From Sipunculus nudus (taxonomy: Eukaryota > Annelida > Sipuncula > Golfingiida > Sipunculidae), in contig CM049318.1 in the NCBI GenBank assembly GCA_026874595.1, positions 4,663,741 to 4,727,740 of the forward strand: DNA of 64,000 nucleotides, read 5' to 3'. The number at the start of each line of letters is the position of its first letter. The first letter of the stretch is position 1. The position numbers and the translations under genes are program-made. A model generated the notes under the pieces. That model was not told the DNA's origin. It did not search any database and saw nothing but the letters and a program-made list of their open reading frames with translations. This document shows positions 46,270-58,700 of this stretch, piece by piece.

Positions 46270-46835
46270 TAACGTGTTATATTATATCAGATCATGTTTT
46301 ATTGGTTAATGTACTGATTATTGATTACATTATCTGCAAATATATAAAACGTCACTAACACCTACATGTCAGAACGTTTTCCAGGGTATACTGCACGGGT
46401 AAATAATCTGATAAAAAGAGATATTATCAACGATAGGCAAACTAGTTTTGAATTTATTTTATATTTTTATTAAAACATTCCGTTTTTTTATTTTTCCTAA
46501 AAAGTTTGATCCCTAAGAAATACCTGAATGGAATTCGATCAGAATTTTACTCTATCATTTAAAGCTATCATCTGCTATTGGTGTTTTACGGCTTCATGTG
46601 GCTCAATTTTTTTTATATCATGTGCCAGTTAAATTATTATAGTAATTTAAAATTGCAAAACTATAATTTCCTTAAACATTTGTACTCAATGTATCGAATC
46701 TCTTGTTTACAGGTACCGTGCACCCGACTAGGAGGCCAGTCAACTTTCCACGAAAAAACGCCAGTTTATCTATTGTGAGGGAAACCAGCAAACAGTGGTT
46801 CGTAACGCTCGAATCACGCCCTACTGTACCCAACA
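46270..46835 (+). pseudogene. Truncated fourth BRICHOS gene copy (D): intron 5 end and part of last exon
   Basis: From about 46270 the sequence follows the end of intron 5 (CAGAACGTTTTCCAG, GTAAATAATCTGATA). It reaches the acceptor GTTTACAG at 46712, then exon-6-like sequence from 46713 that keeps CGCCAGTTTATCTATTGTG and CCCTACTGTACCC. The reading frame is broken by small indels and substitutions (CACCCGACTAGG, CCACGAAAAAACGCC). Homology stops at about 46832, inside the Cys-rich region, so most cysteines are missing. No upstream exons are seen nearby. A relic of an older or partial duplication. Confidence 0.78.
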
Positions 46836-48059
46836 CTTCTTTTTCCAAAACATACTATAAGCGTTCAGATACTTAATATTGAGCTTATAGCAAGTCCATA
46901 GTCTTCTTTATCGATCATTTCATTTTCAATAGAAAACAGCAAACATAAAATAGGTCTTTACATGTGTCTTTCCAAATGCCTAGGACGAACTTCATATTAA
47001 AAATATAGCTTAATAAGCTGCAGTGAGCCCAGTGACGGTAAGATAACGCTGTCCACTCAACCATGTCGATCAATATAATGGATCTATAATTTTTTCGTTG
47101 CTTAATCATTAGTTTTCGGAAACCCAGTTATTTAAGGGTTGCCCAAGGCCCATATCTACAACCCCGTCATCCTCAAAGCCGTTATTTCGCTAATCACTGA
47201 GTCGTAAAATGTAGAAAACTGACACAGGACGGTTTGTCCCTACCCCTGCAACGGCACCCTCTGCTAAATGTATAGATGTCAAAGCAGAACTAGCTTTTAA
47301 ATCACTAGTGGTCCTGAATTTAGCAATCCTTTGTAGGTGTGACTTTAACATGGATGAACAGATTGATTTCTTTACACAGAAAATTAAGTTTTCCTTATTC
47401 CCCTTTGTAATGCAAGAGCGTCCATGCTTCTTACTGAGTCACTGTCAACTGTCACGCGAGATAAAGATCACTAACAATCTGAATAAACTTATTTTTATGG
47501 CTTATTTGAACCACTGGAGTGCAAACAGGCTGATCTCTTTCACTGAGGAATACTATCAACTAAGACTGCTGTCATTTTAGTGTTGTTGCAATAGGGTCGG
47601 TGGTAGTTGTGAATAATCTACTGAATGGGTTTTCTTTATATTTTCCATGTTGAGTGCACAATGTTTCTTTTCTAGACCGGTACACTAATACGAGTCTGAT
47701 TTTCTATGTGCTAAAAACGGACACAAATGTGAATTACGCAAAGAAAATACATGAAAAAAAAAGAGAAAACTTAGATTTCACCACCAGTTAAGCACAACCG
47801 AAAGGACTGTTCATGATCATAAAGCTTACCCGATTTCAAAACAGATCAGACAAGCAGATGTATCATTAACAGTATGAATTCTGGTTATAAATCAGATGCC
47901 ACATCTGCATTTTGCAATTTGTTCGCAATAGCTGTGAAGAACTTACTTTCCAGATTTTCTTCAAATTTTCCATTGGTGATAGAGACGTATTAAACTGATG
48001 TAAATTCTTTCGATATTTGCATTAACTCTAATTTTTTTTAACTCAGCTGACTGTATGTC

Positions 48060-48143
48060 ATCTGAGCTTTAGCAATCGCTTTGTCCGTCGTCCGTCCGGG
48101 CGTCCGGTCGTCTGGTCGTCCGATCGTCCGGCTCTCTGTCCAA
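48060..48143. repeat. GTCCG-rich repeat
   Basis: Serial GTCCGTC/GGTCGTCCG units ahead of the 337-bp tandem array. A related inverted patch (GGACAGACGG, CTGGACGGCCGG) lies at about 51790-51830. Confidence 0.7.
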
Positions 48144-49340
48144 CAACAGGGCACAAATCGTAACAGCTGGACCTGGAATCTTCTCACTTGACATCCAGAG
48201 AGGTCCATGAAAAATCTCCTTGGAAACCCGGAATAAGGTCTCTGTTACCCATATTCTTTGAGCTATGATTCTTTGTATGGTTATTGGTCATGGAGTGTTA
48301 CATCAGTTTCTGCAGACTCGATTTTTCCCCATTTTTTCTCTCTATTTTGAGACCTTTAAAGATACGGTCATCTGTTAACAAGGCAAAAATCATGATGACT
48401 GGACCTAGAATCTTGTGTCTTGACATGCAGAGAGGCCAATGACATGTCACCATGGTTATCTGGAATTAGGTCTCTGTTGCCCATATTCTTTGAGCTATGG
48501 GGCTTCGAAATACCCCCCCCCCCCCCAGAATAATGGAAAATTTGATAAAAAAGCTCAAGTATCTGAACAAATAATGCATTGAACACCATGATTCTTTGCA
48601 TTGATATTGATCATGAAGTGTTTCATCTGTTTGTATAGACTGGTGACGCCACCTGAATTATTTCGATTTTTTTTTCTCAATTTTTGAAACCTTAAAAGAT
48701 TAGGTCATCTGTGAACAGGGCACAACCATAAAAACTGGACTTAGGATCTTCTGCCTTGACATGCAGGGAGGCCCATGTAAAGTCTCCTTAGAAACCTGAA
48801 ATAAGTTCTTTGTTAGGCATAACCTATGAGCTATTGGGCTCCGAGGTACCCCACAGAATGATGGAAAATTTGATACAAAAGCTCAAGTGTCTGAACAACT
48901 TTTGCATTAATCATCATGATTCTTTGCATGGATATTGGTCATGGAATGTTTTAATAAGTTTCTGCAGACTGGTGGCGCAATCGGTTATTTTTTTTAATGT
49001 TTTGTTTTATTTTCTCTGTGTTGAGACCATTAAAGATGAGGTCATCTGTTAACAGTGCACAAAAAGTAATGACTGGACCTAGAATCTTGCATCTTGCCAT
49101 GCAGGGAGGTCCATGAAAGTCTCTTTGTAAACCTAAAATTAGGTCTCTGTTACCCATATTGATAAAGCTATGGGGCTTATAACCCCCCCCCCCCCCCCGG
49201 AGTAATGGAATATTTGATACCTAAGCAGGGCACAAATCATAACCATTGTACCTAGAATCTTCGTACTTCACATCCTGAGAGTTCCTTCAAAGTGCTCCTC
49301 AGAAACCTGAAATTAGGTCACTATGACCGATATTACATGA
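48144..49340. repeat. Degenerate tandem repeat, ~337-bp period
   Basis: Units start near 48144, 48378, 48715, 49052 and 49222. Each begins ACAGGGCACAAxxxxTAA, followed by ACTGGACCTAGAATCTT, TTGACATGCAGAGAGG, GGTCTCTGTTACCCATATT, GAGCTATGGGGCT and (in full units) TTCTGCAGACTGG and GGTCATCTGT. Units 2 and 3 are full length; the first lacks a middle part and the last two are truncated. Poly-C tracts at 48511 and 49184 sit at the same point of their units. Confidence 0.8.
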
Positions 49341-50778
49341 TTTACAGGCCATGTTGGAGCACCCCAGAAATAATGCAAAATACACACAAACTGCCTTAAA
49401 CTGCCACAAACTTGTTTTTGGCTACAATTGTTACATCTAAAAAAATTGTTAATTGGATACATCCATCAAATGTGTCTGGATCCAAATCTGGCAATATAAG
49501 TATAAGCCGTAAATGATATTGGCATGTCTATTTTAGTTGGTATTCAAGCATTCATGAGACCGCAGTACCACGACAATCGTGCATTTTTCGGATCGTCACG
49601 AGATTGATTTTACATGTTAATTTTTAATTAACAATTTTATTTTTGGATAAAAACAGGTTCCAATTTCAAAATATATCATCAAATGAGATGTGAATTGGCA
49701 TAACATGGCATGAAACCATGGCATGAAACCAAGTTATCTCACTGGCTATGTGACCGAGGGACTAAGTTAAACAAATCTAAATCACCATTTGAAAAAGGTA
49801 ATATGCATTTGCATCTAATGTTAATTACAATCATACCGTCATGTTATAGTAGTTGCACCTTTTTTCATACTATCATATGTTCATATGATAAAGTAACCTC
49901 TGTCAGTTCACTGACTTGTGTAATTATATATTCAAGACTTTATGTATGACAGGAAACATAAATTATTACAAAAATAGCATTAACTTTGCAGAGCGAGGTA
50001 TCCTTATCACATACGCTTTTAAGTAAAGAATATAAAATAAATAGGTTATTAATTCAGTTCGCAGTGTCTATTTACTACATATTTTTCTCAATAATAACGT
50101 ACCTTCTAGGGGATTCCCCACTGCCTTAAAGACCCATCATTTTATGATGCCAATTAATCACATTGAGTGGCCCATGCCACTTTATGCTACACAAGTGTAA
50201 GTGTCACTGCGAGGGCAGTCACGTATGGTACAAAAGGTAACGATGAACATTTGATTAATGACTATTACATGACAGAATAGATATGTTTATACAATCTTAC
50301 TTGGAAGGATTCTAAGAATAGGCGACACTACATTTTGTGGTCAGTTGAAACGAAAGTACACAAAAAAATGTACTCTAATAAAACAGTGTTACAATATATA
50401 ATATTATATCAGGTTAGTCTAAAATGAGTTTCTTATCAGGATATTTTGATGCGTTCTGATGAACAAACTAACAACAACAGTATAATTGCTTAAGGATTTT
50501 GCTGCCATATGTGTGTGGGTGTGCGATTGGTATTGCCAGCATATACCAAAAGATATTAAACGCCCGATCTTGGAAATATGACTTCAACTTGAGCTTGAGA
50601 TGAAGAGGTGACGTGATATTATCACATTCGAAACACACACACACAACTCTTTATGACCCACCATATGAAGAAGTAAGAGAGACATTGAGTATTGATTTCT
50701 AATGCCAATTCCAAAAACGGACGGTTCAAGATATACATCTCTACAATAAATCTCAGTTCCAACATTTGTTTTTAGTGC

Positions 50779-50779
<1 letters not shown>

Positions 50780-50836
<57 letters not shown>
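50780..50836. repeat. (TA)n microsatellite
   Basis: About 57 bp of TA, next to a GAGTGACGCCT motif that also borders the equivalent place in unit B (35965). Confidence 0.95.
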
Positions 50837-50839
<3 letters not shown>

Positions 50840-50930
50840 AGTGACGCCTATAAATAGACAAAGTAGTTTATAGTCAATCTTAAAGGCGTCATTCTTGCAA
50901 TTAATTGTGCTAATACCTAATTTTCCAAAC

Positions 50931-51195
50931 AAGGCTCGATTTACCAGTAGTGCGGGTCATTCCCTTTGCTATTGCCCTTGCTGGGTCATACTACCGAGGA
51001 AGCCCCGAAGGCCGCACTGGTTTGAGAGGGAAACACGATAGTCGGGGACAGTCTGCCCAGTGAGGCTGCAGAGCCCCTATCCTAGCTAGGGGCAGACCGT
51101 GATATATCTCGCCACTCCTCGACTCAGATTCGAACTCATGATCTTCCGGCTTTAAGCTCTGTGCTCTGTCTGCCCCTAGACCACAAAAGCCGGTT
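50931..51195 (-). mobile_element. tRNA-derived SINE, minus strand (same family as 30614-31022)
   Basis: Read on the minus strand: CCGGCTTTTGTGGTCTAGGG (A-box side), CATGAGTTCGAATCTGAGTC (B box), then GGGGCTCTGCAGCCTCACTG and GCCTTCGGGGCTTCCTCGG, in the same order as the plus-strand SINE in unit A. The 3' tail is not clear. Confidence 0.75.
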
Positions 51196-52764
51196 GGACC
51201 TTTTCATTTAAAAGTGTCTGCCTCCCCGGGGCTTTCAAGCCATATTAAAATAAACACCCATAACATGTGATACAGACATGTGAAACTGATGTAAATTTTT
51301 GCAATCAATATTTGCATTAAATGTAAAGAATGTCTTTGTTTGGCTACAATTGTGACATCCCCACCCAAATCTAGGTGTGAAAAATAATATTAAAGATGCG
51401 TAATAATAATACAAAATGACTTAGATATCCATAATCAATCAGTCTTCCAAATTTCAGAAAGATCCATGCAATGATTCATGAGATATTTTATCTAAATTAT
51501 GAATTACATACATCAACAGCTGGAAATGTTAAAATTTTGCAAATATGTCCGCAACAGTTTATACAAAATGTTTTAATTTAAGGGTTGACTGCAAAATGTG
51601 TGTTTTGCAACTAAGGACACTCACACAAGTCTGATTTTTAAATGCTGAAAACACAAATAAAATGCCCATAAGTCGCAAAATATAGGTCACATTGGCTTAA
51701 ATTTTTGTATGCAAGGCGATTCCCCGAGGACCTACTTGGATATTAAGTTAATGTTTCTAAATCCAATGGTGACGATATGCACCTTTTTAATGGGCGGTCG
51801 GACAGACGGCTGGACGGCCGGACTAAAAGAGGCTTAAAGTTTACACGTTAGATTAAATATTTAGTGCTCGTTTATTTATTTGCAAAAATGTCAGAGTAAC
51901 AGCTCTGCACGTTTAGACAGGCAAGCCGGGCATGGGCGTATGCTGCTTTCCAGATTGCCATTATTTAATATATGTGGCCGTGTGTACCAATATTCGGATT
52001 CCCTTGGGAAAAAAAATCTTGATTGGATCCCTCCAAGAAGAATGTCTGGATCCAATCCTAGCAATAAACTTATATGTCAAAAACTGATATTAGCATGTAT
52101 ATTTAAGTAGGTATTCAAGCATTCTTAAGACCGCGGCACAACGACAGTCGTGTGTTATCACCACGACCGCCACGCGACCTTAAAGAGGTGAGCGTCTGAC
52201 AATTACGCCAACCGCAGGCATCGACAAAAGTATAGGGTTTGGGTTATGGTTAAATAAATTGTTTCTCGGGGCCTACACTAGGAATCCCATCTGAATTTAT
52301 GGCTACCTAAGGGGAGATGAAACGTGTCAAATTTTGAAGGGTTCTGCAAATTTGTAATGTTTTCATATTTAATGCAATGATCATTCCATGTTATGATTAG
52401 GAATGTCGTATGAATATTTGATTATAGCGAAATGTAAGTCTCAGTTATCAGCGCAGTGTTTACACAGCTGACTGGTTTATTTGAGGCAGCCGGTAATCGT
52501 CAGTTGCTGCCGCAAAAGCCAGCTTTGAACCCTACCAGCCAAAAAGCCAACAATTCGCTGGTCTCATCGGACCTTCGGACCCGAAGACACTTATCACAAC
52601 GTCCCCGACAGTACCGGCTGTAGGGCTGTAGTTTTTTGTGACTCTACCGCATTTTTTCATTTTCCGCTAAAAATGCAAGGCTCTGTGGTCTAATCCTACA
52701 CTACAAATGCCGGTTGGACCTTTTCAAATAAATTTGTCTGCCTCCCAGGGGCTTTCGAGGAATA

Positions 52765-53060
52765 TTAAAATAAACACGCCTTACATGTAACTTATCACTT
52801 TAAATCTACACTGTACAGATTATTTCACATTGAAAGTCCATAACTAGTTGGTGCAACTAAGCAAAATGCTGTTATGTGCGCTTCAGCGCTAAAGTTTAAA
52901 AGAAAACCAAATTTATATACCCCTGATAGAAGTAAAAGTAATTCTACGAATCTCTCCACCTTGCATGTTTAGTAGATAAAACCAGGATGCAGAGTGATCA
53001 AAATAGATCTTACCAGGTGGGACGAGATATGGTTATAGCATGGCATGAAACCAGGATTAA
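52765..53060 (+). repeat. Local interspersed repeat family, long form
   Basis: TTAAAATAAACACGCCTTAC ... AACCAGGATGCAGAGTGATC ... ATGGTTATAGCATGGCATGA. A second long-form copy follows at 53715-54040 in the same unit. Confidence 0.6.
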
Positions 53061-53714
53061 AAACCTGGTGACCTAGACCTTCGTATTATAGGCAAAATCT
53101 GAAAAAAAATTAGGATTTATGTGAGTCCCAACGTTGTCTATATTTCATTCCTAAACTTTTGGGATGGAAAACATATGAAGAGGGAAGCAATATATCTGTT
53201 TCTGCGGCGCAAAAACAAACTCATTTTAGTGTAAGTTACATCTTGTATCTGTTGCCATGTACAAATTAGACACACATTTCGTTGGAATCATTCGGTTACT
53301 CTTTGTCTGGTTATGTTTACGCAATATTTAATAGTCTCGTGGCAGTGACATTGGATCCCCGATGGGCCAAGGTACAATCTTCCAACCGTTAAACAAAACA
53401 GAAAATGGTCTGCCCGCGATTTAGCGATTAAGGTACATCTACATGACTTAAATGGCAGAAATAAAAGAAAATATACCACAGGCCATTACATCGTAGTGTT
53501 AGATAAATTGGGGTGGTCATGAGGATAGATTACGCCGTATATTGATTTTTTTCATGTATACTGTTGTACCTGGAAAGTAAGATATTCTCATTCAGATAGA
53601 TACTGTGATGTCACACTGACTTGTTGAATTTAATTCTTTGAGTGGATTTTGCAGTTTAAAAGCGGAATATGGAACTCTTTCTTAACAACTCTCTTTTCCC
53701 TAGGGGCTTTGCAC

Positions 53715-54040
53715 CGATACTTAAATTAACACCCATTACGTGTAACTAATTAGGACTAATCAATTGTACATTGTACGCCCATGAAGTGCTTTTAAAACTG
53801 CGTAAGTATGCTGTCATGTGCGCGTCAGCTCAACAGAACACGGTATTTTTTTTTTCTATAAAAAAAGCTATTTCTATCGAAACCTCCCTTTGGCATGATA
53901 AGTAGATCGAACCAGGATGTAGAGTAATCAAAATAGTAGATCTGACCTTGTGGGACGAGATATAGTTATAACATGGCATGAAACCACGGCCTGATTGATC
54001 TGCTATTTTGTACTGGTCATGTGAGTACAGGGTTGATAGC
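53715..54040 (+). repeat. Local interspersed repeat family, long form, unit C
   Basis: Counterpart of 19575-19905 and 36150-36490; core GAACCAGGATGTAGAGTAAT, end GGTTGATAGC. Confidence 0.65.
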
Positions 54041-54497
54041 AAAATCAGCTAATAATATTTACGCATTAGATATCGCTAGGCTTTTTTGCAGATTGCACCC
54101 TTTTGATCAATTTCACAGTATGTTATATTAACAAACTTACACTTTTGGCAATGCACCTTTTTTTTTGTTTAAGGAATAAGTAAAAAGAAAATATATACAT
54201 GATGAGACGTAACTTCAAAGACAAATATAAAAGACACAGTATGTGCATTATTTCAGGATAAATTTGTAACATATCTGTAGTGTTCTTATTGTAACATATA
54301 AATAGACACACATTTCATATCAGAACGCTTCCCACATGCTATACTATTATTATATCAACATTCGAAACTGGTTCATGACAGATCCGATATTGAAACAGAC
54401 ACTCCAGGCTGTAAATGTCTTTTTCCTAGATATATGAATGTGCGTGCATACACCCCTCAGCGTCGGGGCTCGCTTAGCATGAACCATGGTATTTAGG

Positions 54498-54765
54498 TTA
54501 TCACACAACAGACCGCCTAAACCCATTCTGTCTCAACGTGGGCTCTCCGCAAAACACAATTAGTATTTTTATACTATGCTTATTATTCTCCTTGCGATTT
54601 ATCGATAAATTGATGTATTCATCGGAGCAGGTGGAGCTTTGTGGTAATTAATGCCTCGGCTCTGTAAGAAGTAGATCTTATGAAAAAAAACAGCCTACAT
54701 TCCTTAATCTCAAGAAGGTGTCAGCTAGGGTGCTTTAGGGCAACACAAAACGTAAGACAACAACA
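54498..54765 (+). promoter_or_regulatory. Nearly invariant upstream block, unit C
   Basis: Counterpart of 20380-20645. Palindrome ATTTATCGATAAAT at 54597-54610. The short open frame present in A and B is interrupted here by an insertion and a stop just before the block. Confidence 0.5.
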
Positions 54766-55127
54766 AGCTTCTCTTTTCTCTTTATTGTAAATCGTATAAA
54801 TGCGATTCTATTTTATAGTAAACCATTTGTGTGTTGCTTACCTACCCTCTGTATTTAAATATTAGATTGCATGCAGCCGTTATTTACAATAAAATATTTA
54901 TATTACATGAATTGTTTTACAAATTATTTGCCTTTTCTGCAATTATTCTCCATTAAGGAAGTCAGTGGACCAATTAGTTGTCATCCAAGGTATATGTTAT
55001 CCTATATTTAACCTTTCGGGTTAATGTTGCAGATGGATTCGCATAGCTCACAAACGTGTCAGCAGATTATTTTAACCAATCACATTGCACTTCGTTGTCT
55101 GCAAAAAGTGAATTCCTTATTTGGGAA

Positions 55128-55250
55128 TCACGTGATGTTTTCTGTTTATAATTGCAAGGCAACTGTTTAGGAGGCGTGGCCTACAGATTTTCCAGCATCA
55201 CGTGATCGATACAGGTACAGTATAAAAAAGGCCATGCGCTGGACACAGCT
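55128..55250 (+). promoter_or_regulatory. Core promoter of BRICHOS gene C
   Basis: TCACGTGA at 55128-55135 and 55198-55205, GGAGGCGTGG between them, TATAAAAA at 55221-55228. Exon 1 would run from about 55250 to the donor at 55289. Confidence 0.7.
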
Positions 55251-55767
55251 CACTCGCAGAGCCACACTGCATCAAGACACCAGTCAAGGTATTCAAGTTT
55301 TATCAACATTTCATTTTTAGGGACTTATATAATGGCTAGAAATATGTACTTTCTTAACTCTTTAAAGCAAATTGTTAAGGTACTTGTAGTAAATTTATTG
55401 TATAAATCTACTTACAGAACAATGGATCCGAGAAGAAAACCGTATGGCTTATTTAGGTGTTTTCTGTATAGGGCGTTAAGATCGCAATGAATATTAGTCT
55501 AGAATTTGTAACGCCATTTTAAGCACACATTAATGCCTACAACTATGCTATACATGTATTTATATATGATAACAAATTTATAGGCGAAAGATTTTTTACA
55601 TTGCAGAATAATGTAACAATTTAAAAAATGGTGCCCATATTTCATTAAACAATTCATCTTCTGACTGGTTAAAGAGTACCTAAATTTGTTATTCAACTTT
55701 TTTCTTACTTTTTCATTACCTGGCAAATTTTGTTTTTCAGATTCCCTACGGTCACAAAGCTGCGGTA

Positions 55768-58700
55768 ATGGCCTATCTTTCCATTCTCCTTATCATGGCC
55801 ACTTTGGCCGTCTTTGCTCATGGAGCTTCTTTGATGGTAGGTAAAGATGTTTTACTTATGATATACTGATTATACGATCTTTTCACGGATTGCTCGTTAT
55901 TTCCGTAATTACTGACTGTTGATGTAAATACCATCAAGCATGTTAGCATTAAAATGTATGTAAATACATGTATGTCATGAGATGGTAAATCGTTTCATTC
56001 ATGCATTTCATGTGAGAATAAAGAACTTATTTTAAGATGAAAAGTTTTATCAAGGTTGCAAGGAAAATTATTAGTTAATCTAACGTCATTATTACATGAA
56101 GTAATGCTTAAGCATTGTGTTAGAAGAAACCTAAAATATTTTTAAGGGATGACGAATTTTATTATTTGTAGCACCATTCCCTGGCCGTTACCGAGCAGGG
56201 GGAACACTTCATCCAGGAGACAGACATTGACACTGAGAACCAGGTGCTGTACGTCCATGTTCCTGCCCACAGACATCTCGTTGAGAGCAAGGTCATGTTC
56301 GAGTTCACCACGGTAAGAAAAGCTGTACTCCGTTGTATGAATAAAACGTTTTTCATGCAGTGTTATAAACCCTTCATAATAGACTCTTTTGAGATTATTA
56401 ACAGGAATAAAACAGGATGTGAATTATGGTAGGTTAATTCCCAAGATACCTGTAGAAAACTTTTTAATTATGTCATGTGGACTAGGCCTCTTCTAGCAAT
56501 GCATAGTCGCATAACTGCTAAAGATGAAAACAGAATATTCATAAAAGCGATTGGCAAGAGGTATCACAAAACAATAATCTGAATGGTAAGCGCACAGTCT
56601 AATCTGAAATTGGTAGATGAATAAAACATGCCAGCTGTGAAATCAAACAGCAAACATGCGGTGGCGATATCAGTTTTTCACACTTGGAATTACTTTAATA
56701 CCACTTTAATGTAAAATTTAAGCAGGTCCTTACATTACCTTAATTGTGCTCATCAGTTTATTCTCATTCCTCAAGGCCTGATAATGTTACAATGGCAGAA
56801 AATATGAAATCTGGTTACCCTTGTAAAAACCATTTAAATGTTATTTCCTCTTGCCAACGACAGTTAATAAAAGTAATCACGGAGAAATATATAATCAGCA
56901 CAACATAAAAGTGAACCAATTTTTTCTTTGAATCACCGTTGATGTTGTCTTGTTAATCTTATATTAATGTGTGCATGTCAATGGAATCATCAAGTCAGCT
57001 CCGTGTGGGAGTCAGAAAATAAGAACAGGTTATTAGTAAGGACTCAGGCAGGTCACCTGTTATTCCTTTTCTTCTAATATATATTTACATTCCAGGGGAG
57101 AATACTTCGCTGCACTCCATCCATCCAGCGCTGCTACCTGAGCAACTTTAATACCTTCAAATTCCCGAACGCTACAACGATGCAGCAGACATGGCGTAAC
57201 TTTGAGGTCAGTAGATCTGTAAATAAATATTTCTATGACGCAACATCGCGTGTTTCTTAAAACAAGCAATTGACCGCTATACATACATACATACATAGAT
57301 GTATATAATCTATAATGTTAACAGATTTGTTGAGTATGCCACATGAATTTTCTAAGAATAATCTGAAGATCAGAAGGGAAATAAATACAGTCTTTGTTGA
57401 AACAAAATTGTCATCATCCACTTCTTTTCTAAATGTAAATCGATAGACGGACCCCGTGACTCTATGCGCGTGTGTGTGAGAGAGAGAGAGTGCGGGATTC
57501 AACAAATTAATAATGTATCCGACGAGAAGGTGGGTGAGCATGTTTTCTTGTATGTATGGTAACAACAAGCAATGTATCACTAGAAGTGCTCCTTACTATT
57601 TTCAGAATGGCAAAGCTACTCCCGAAGTGGTTGATACAGATGAGCAGGTGGTGCACCACAACATGGTGGTCACGGAGAAGATCACTGACCACACCATCCT
57701 CACTGAATCAATGTACAAGGCACTCGGAGACTACAGCCTCTACCGAGAAGAGCCCCTGCCACAAGGAGCTTACATCATGGAAGGTTAGTAGGAATACTAC
57801 TTTTTGGTTTATCCATTTTGATGTGTTTTATACAGTCCTGTCAAACATCTCAAATTTACAGACCAATGCTACGCTTACCTTTCTTGGTAAAATAAAAGTG
57901 AATCTCTCTAATATAGGGTATAACTGGAAAACGATGAAAAACCATTTGGAGTTTCGAATGTAATTCAATAGACGTTCCCACCACTTCCATTACTTTTTAG
58001 TTAATGAATCCTATTAAATCCCAATTTTATCTAGTGTTACGGGTGACATAAAAGCGGACCGAACTGTCTCGCTAGTGAAGCTTGCTTTTCTAGCGAAGCG
58101 GTTGGTACCCCGGACTTGTGCGCCACCAACATGGTTTCGAACCCCGGATCGGCCCAGTATTTTCCCCTGAAAAATTTGTCTTCGTAACAAAATGGGGGCT
58201 CGTCCACCGTGACGGTAAACTTTGTAGCCCAGGGAATTAGCTCACCAAAGTGTGACTCCTGGGATAATTAGTCTTGTTCTGATAGCAGAACGCTCTTAAG
58301 AGGGATTGTGTTACGGGGTGACATAAAAATCGGACGTCTCGTTAGTGAAGCTTGCTTTTCTAGCAAAGCGGTTGGTACGCCGGACTTGTGCGCAACCGAC
58401 ATGGTTTCGAACCCAAGATCGGCCCAGTATTTTCCCCTGAAAAATTTGTCTTCGTAACAAAATGGGGGCTCGTCCAACGTGACGGTAAACGTTGTAGCCC
58501 AGGGAATTAGCTCACCAAAGTGTGACTCCTGGGATAATTAGTCTTGTTCTGATTGCAGAACGCTCTTAAGAGGGATTGTGTTACGGGGTGACATAAAAAT
58601 CGGACGTCTCGTTAATGAAGCTTGCTTTTCTAGCGAAGCGGTTGGTACGCCGGACTTGGACGCCACCGACATGGGTTTGAATCCCGGACCGGCCCAGTAT

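Larger units (their letters stand above)
34860..49650 (+). repeat. Segmental duplication, unit B (approximate limits)
   Basis: Collinear with unit C from about 35030 (C: 49790), interrupted in C by a SINE and other insertions. From the gene promoter to about 45850 it is nearly identical to C at 55200-63960. Units B and C share the intron-5 miniature LTR insertion and closely similar downstream flanks, so they are each other's nearest relatives. Confidence 0.65.

Noticed and set aside
48060-48143. GTCCG repeats as a possible CRISPR-like array
   Set aside because: Units are short and irregular with no spacers; this is eukaryotic simple-sequence DNA.
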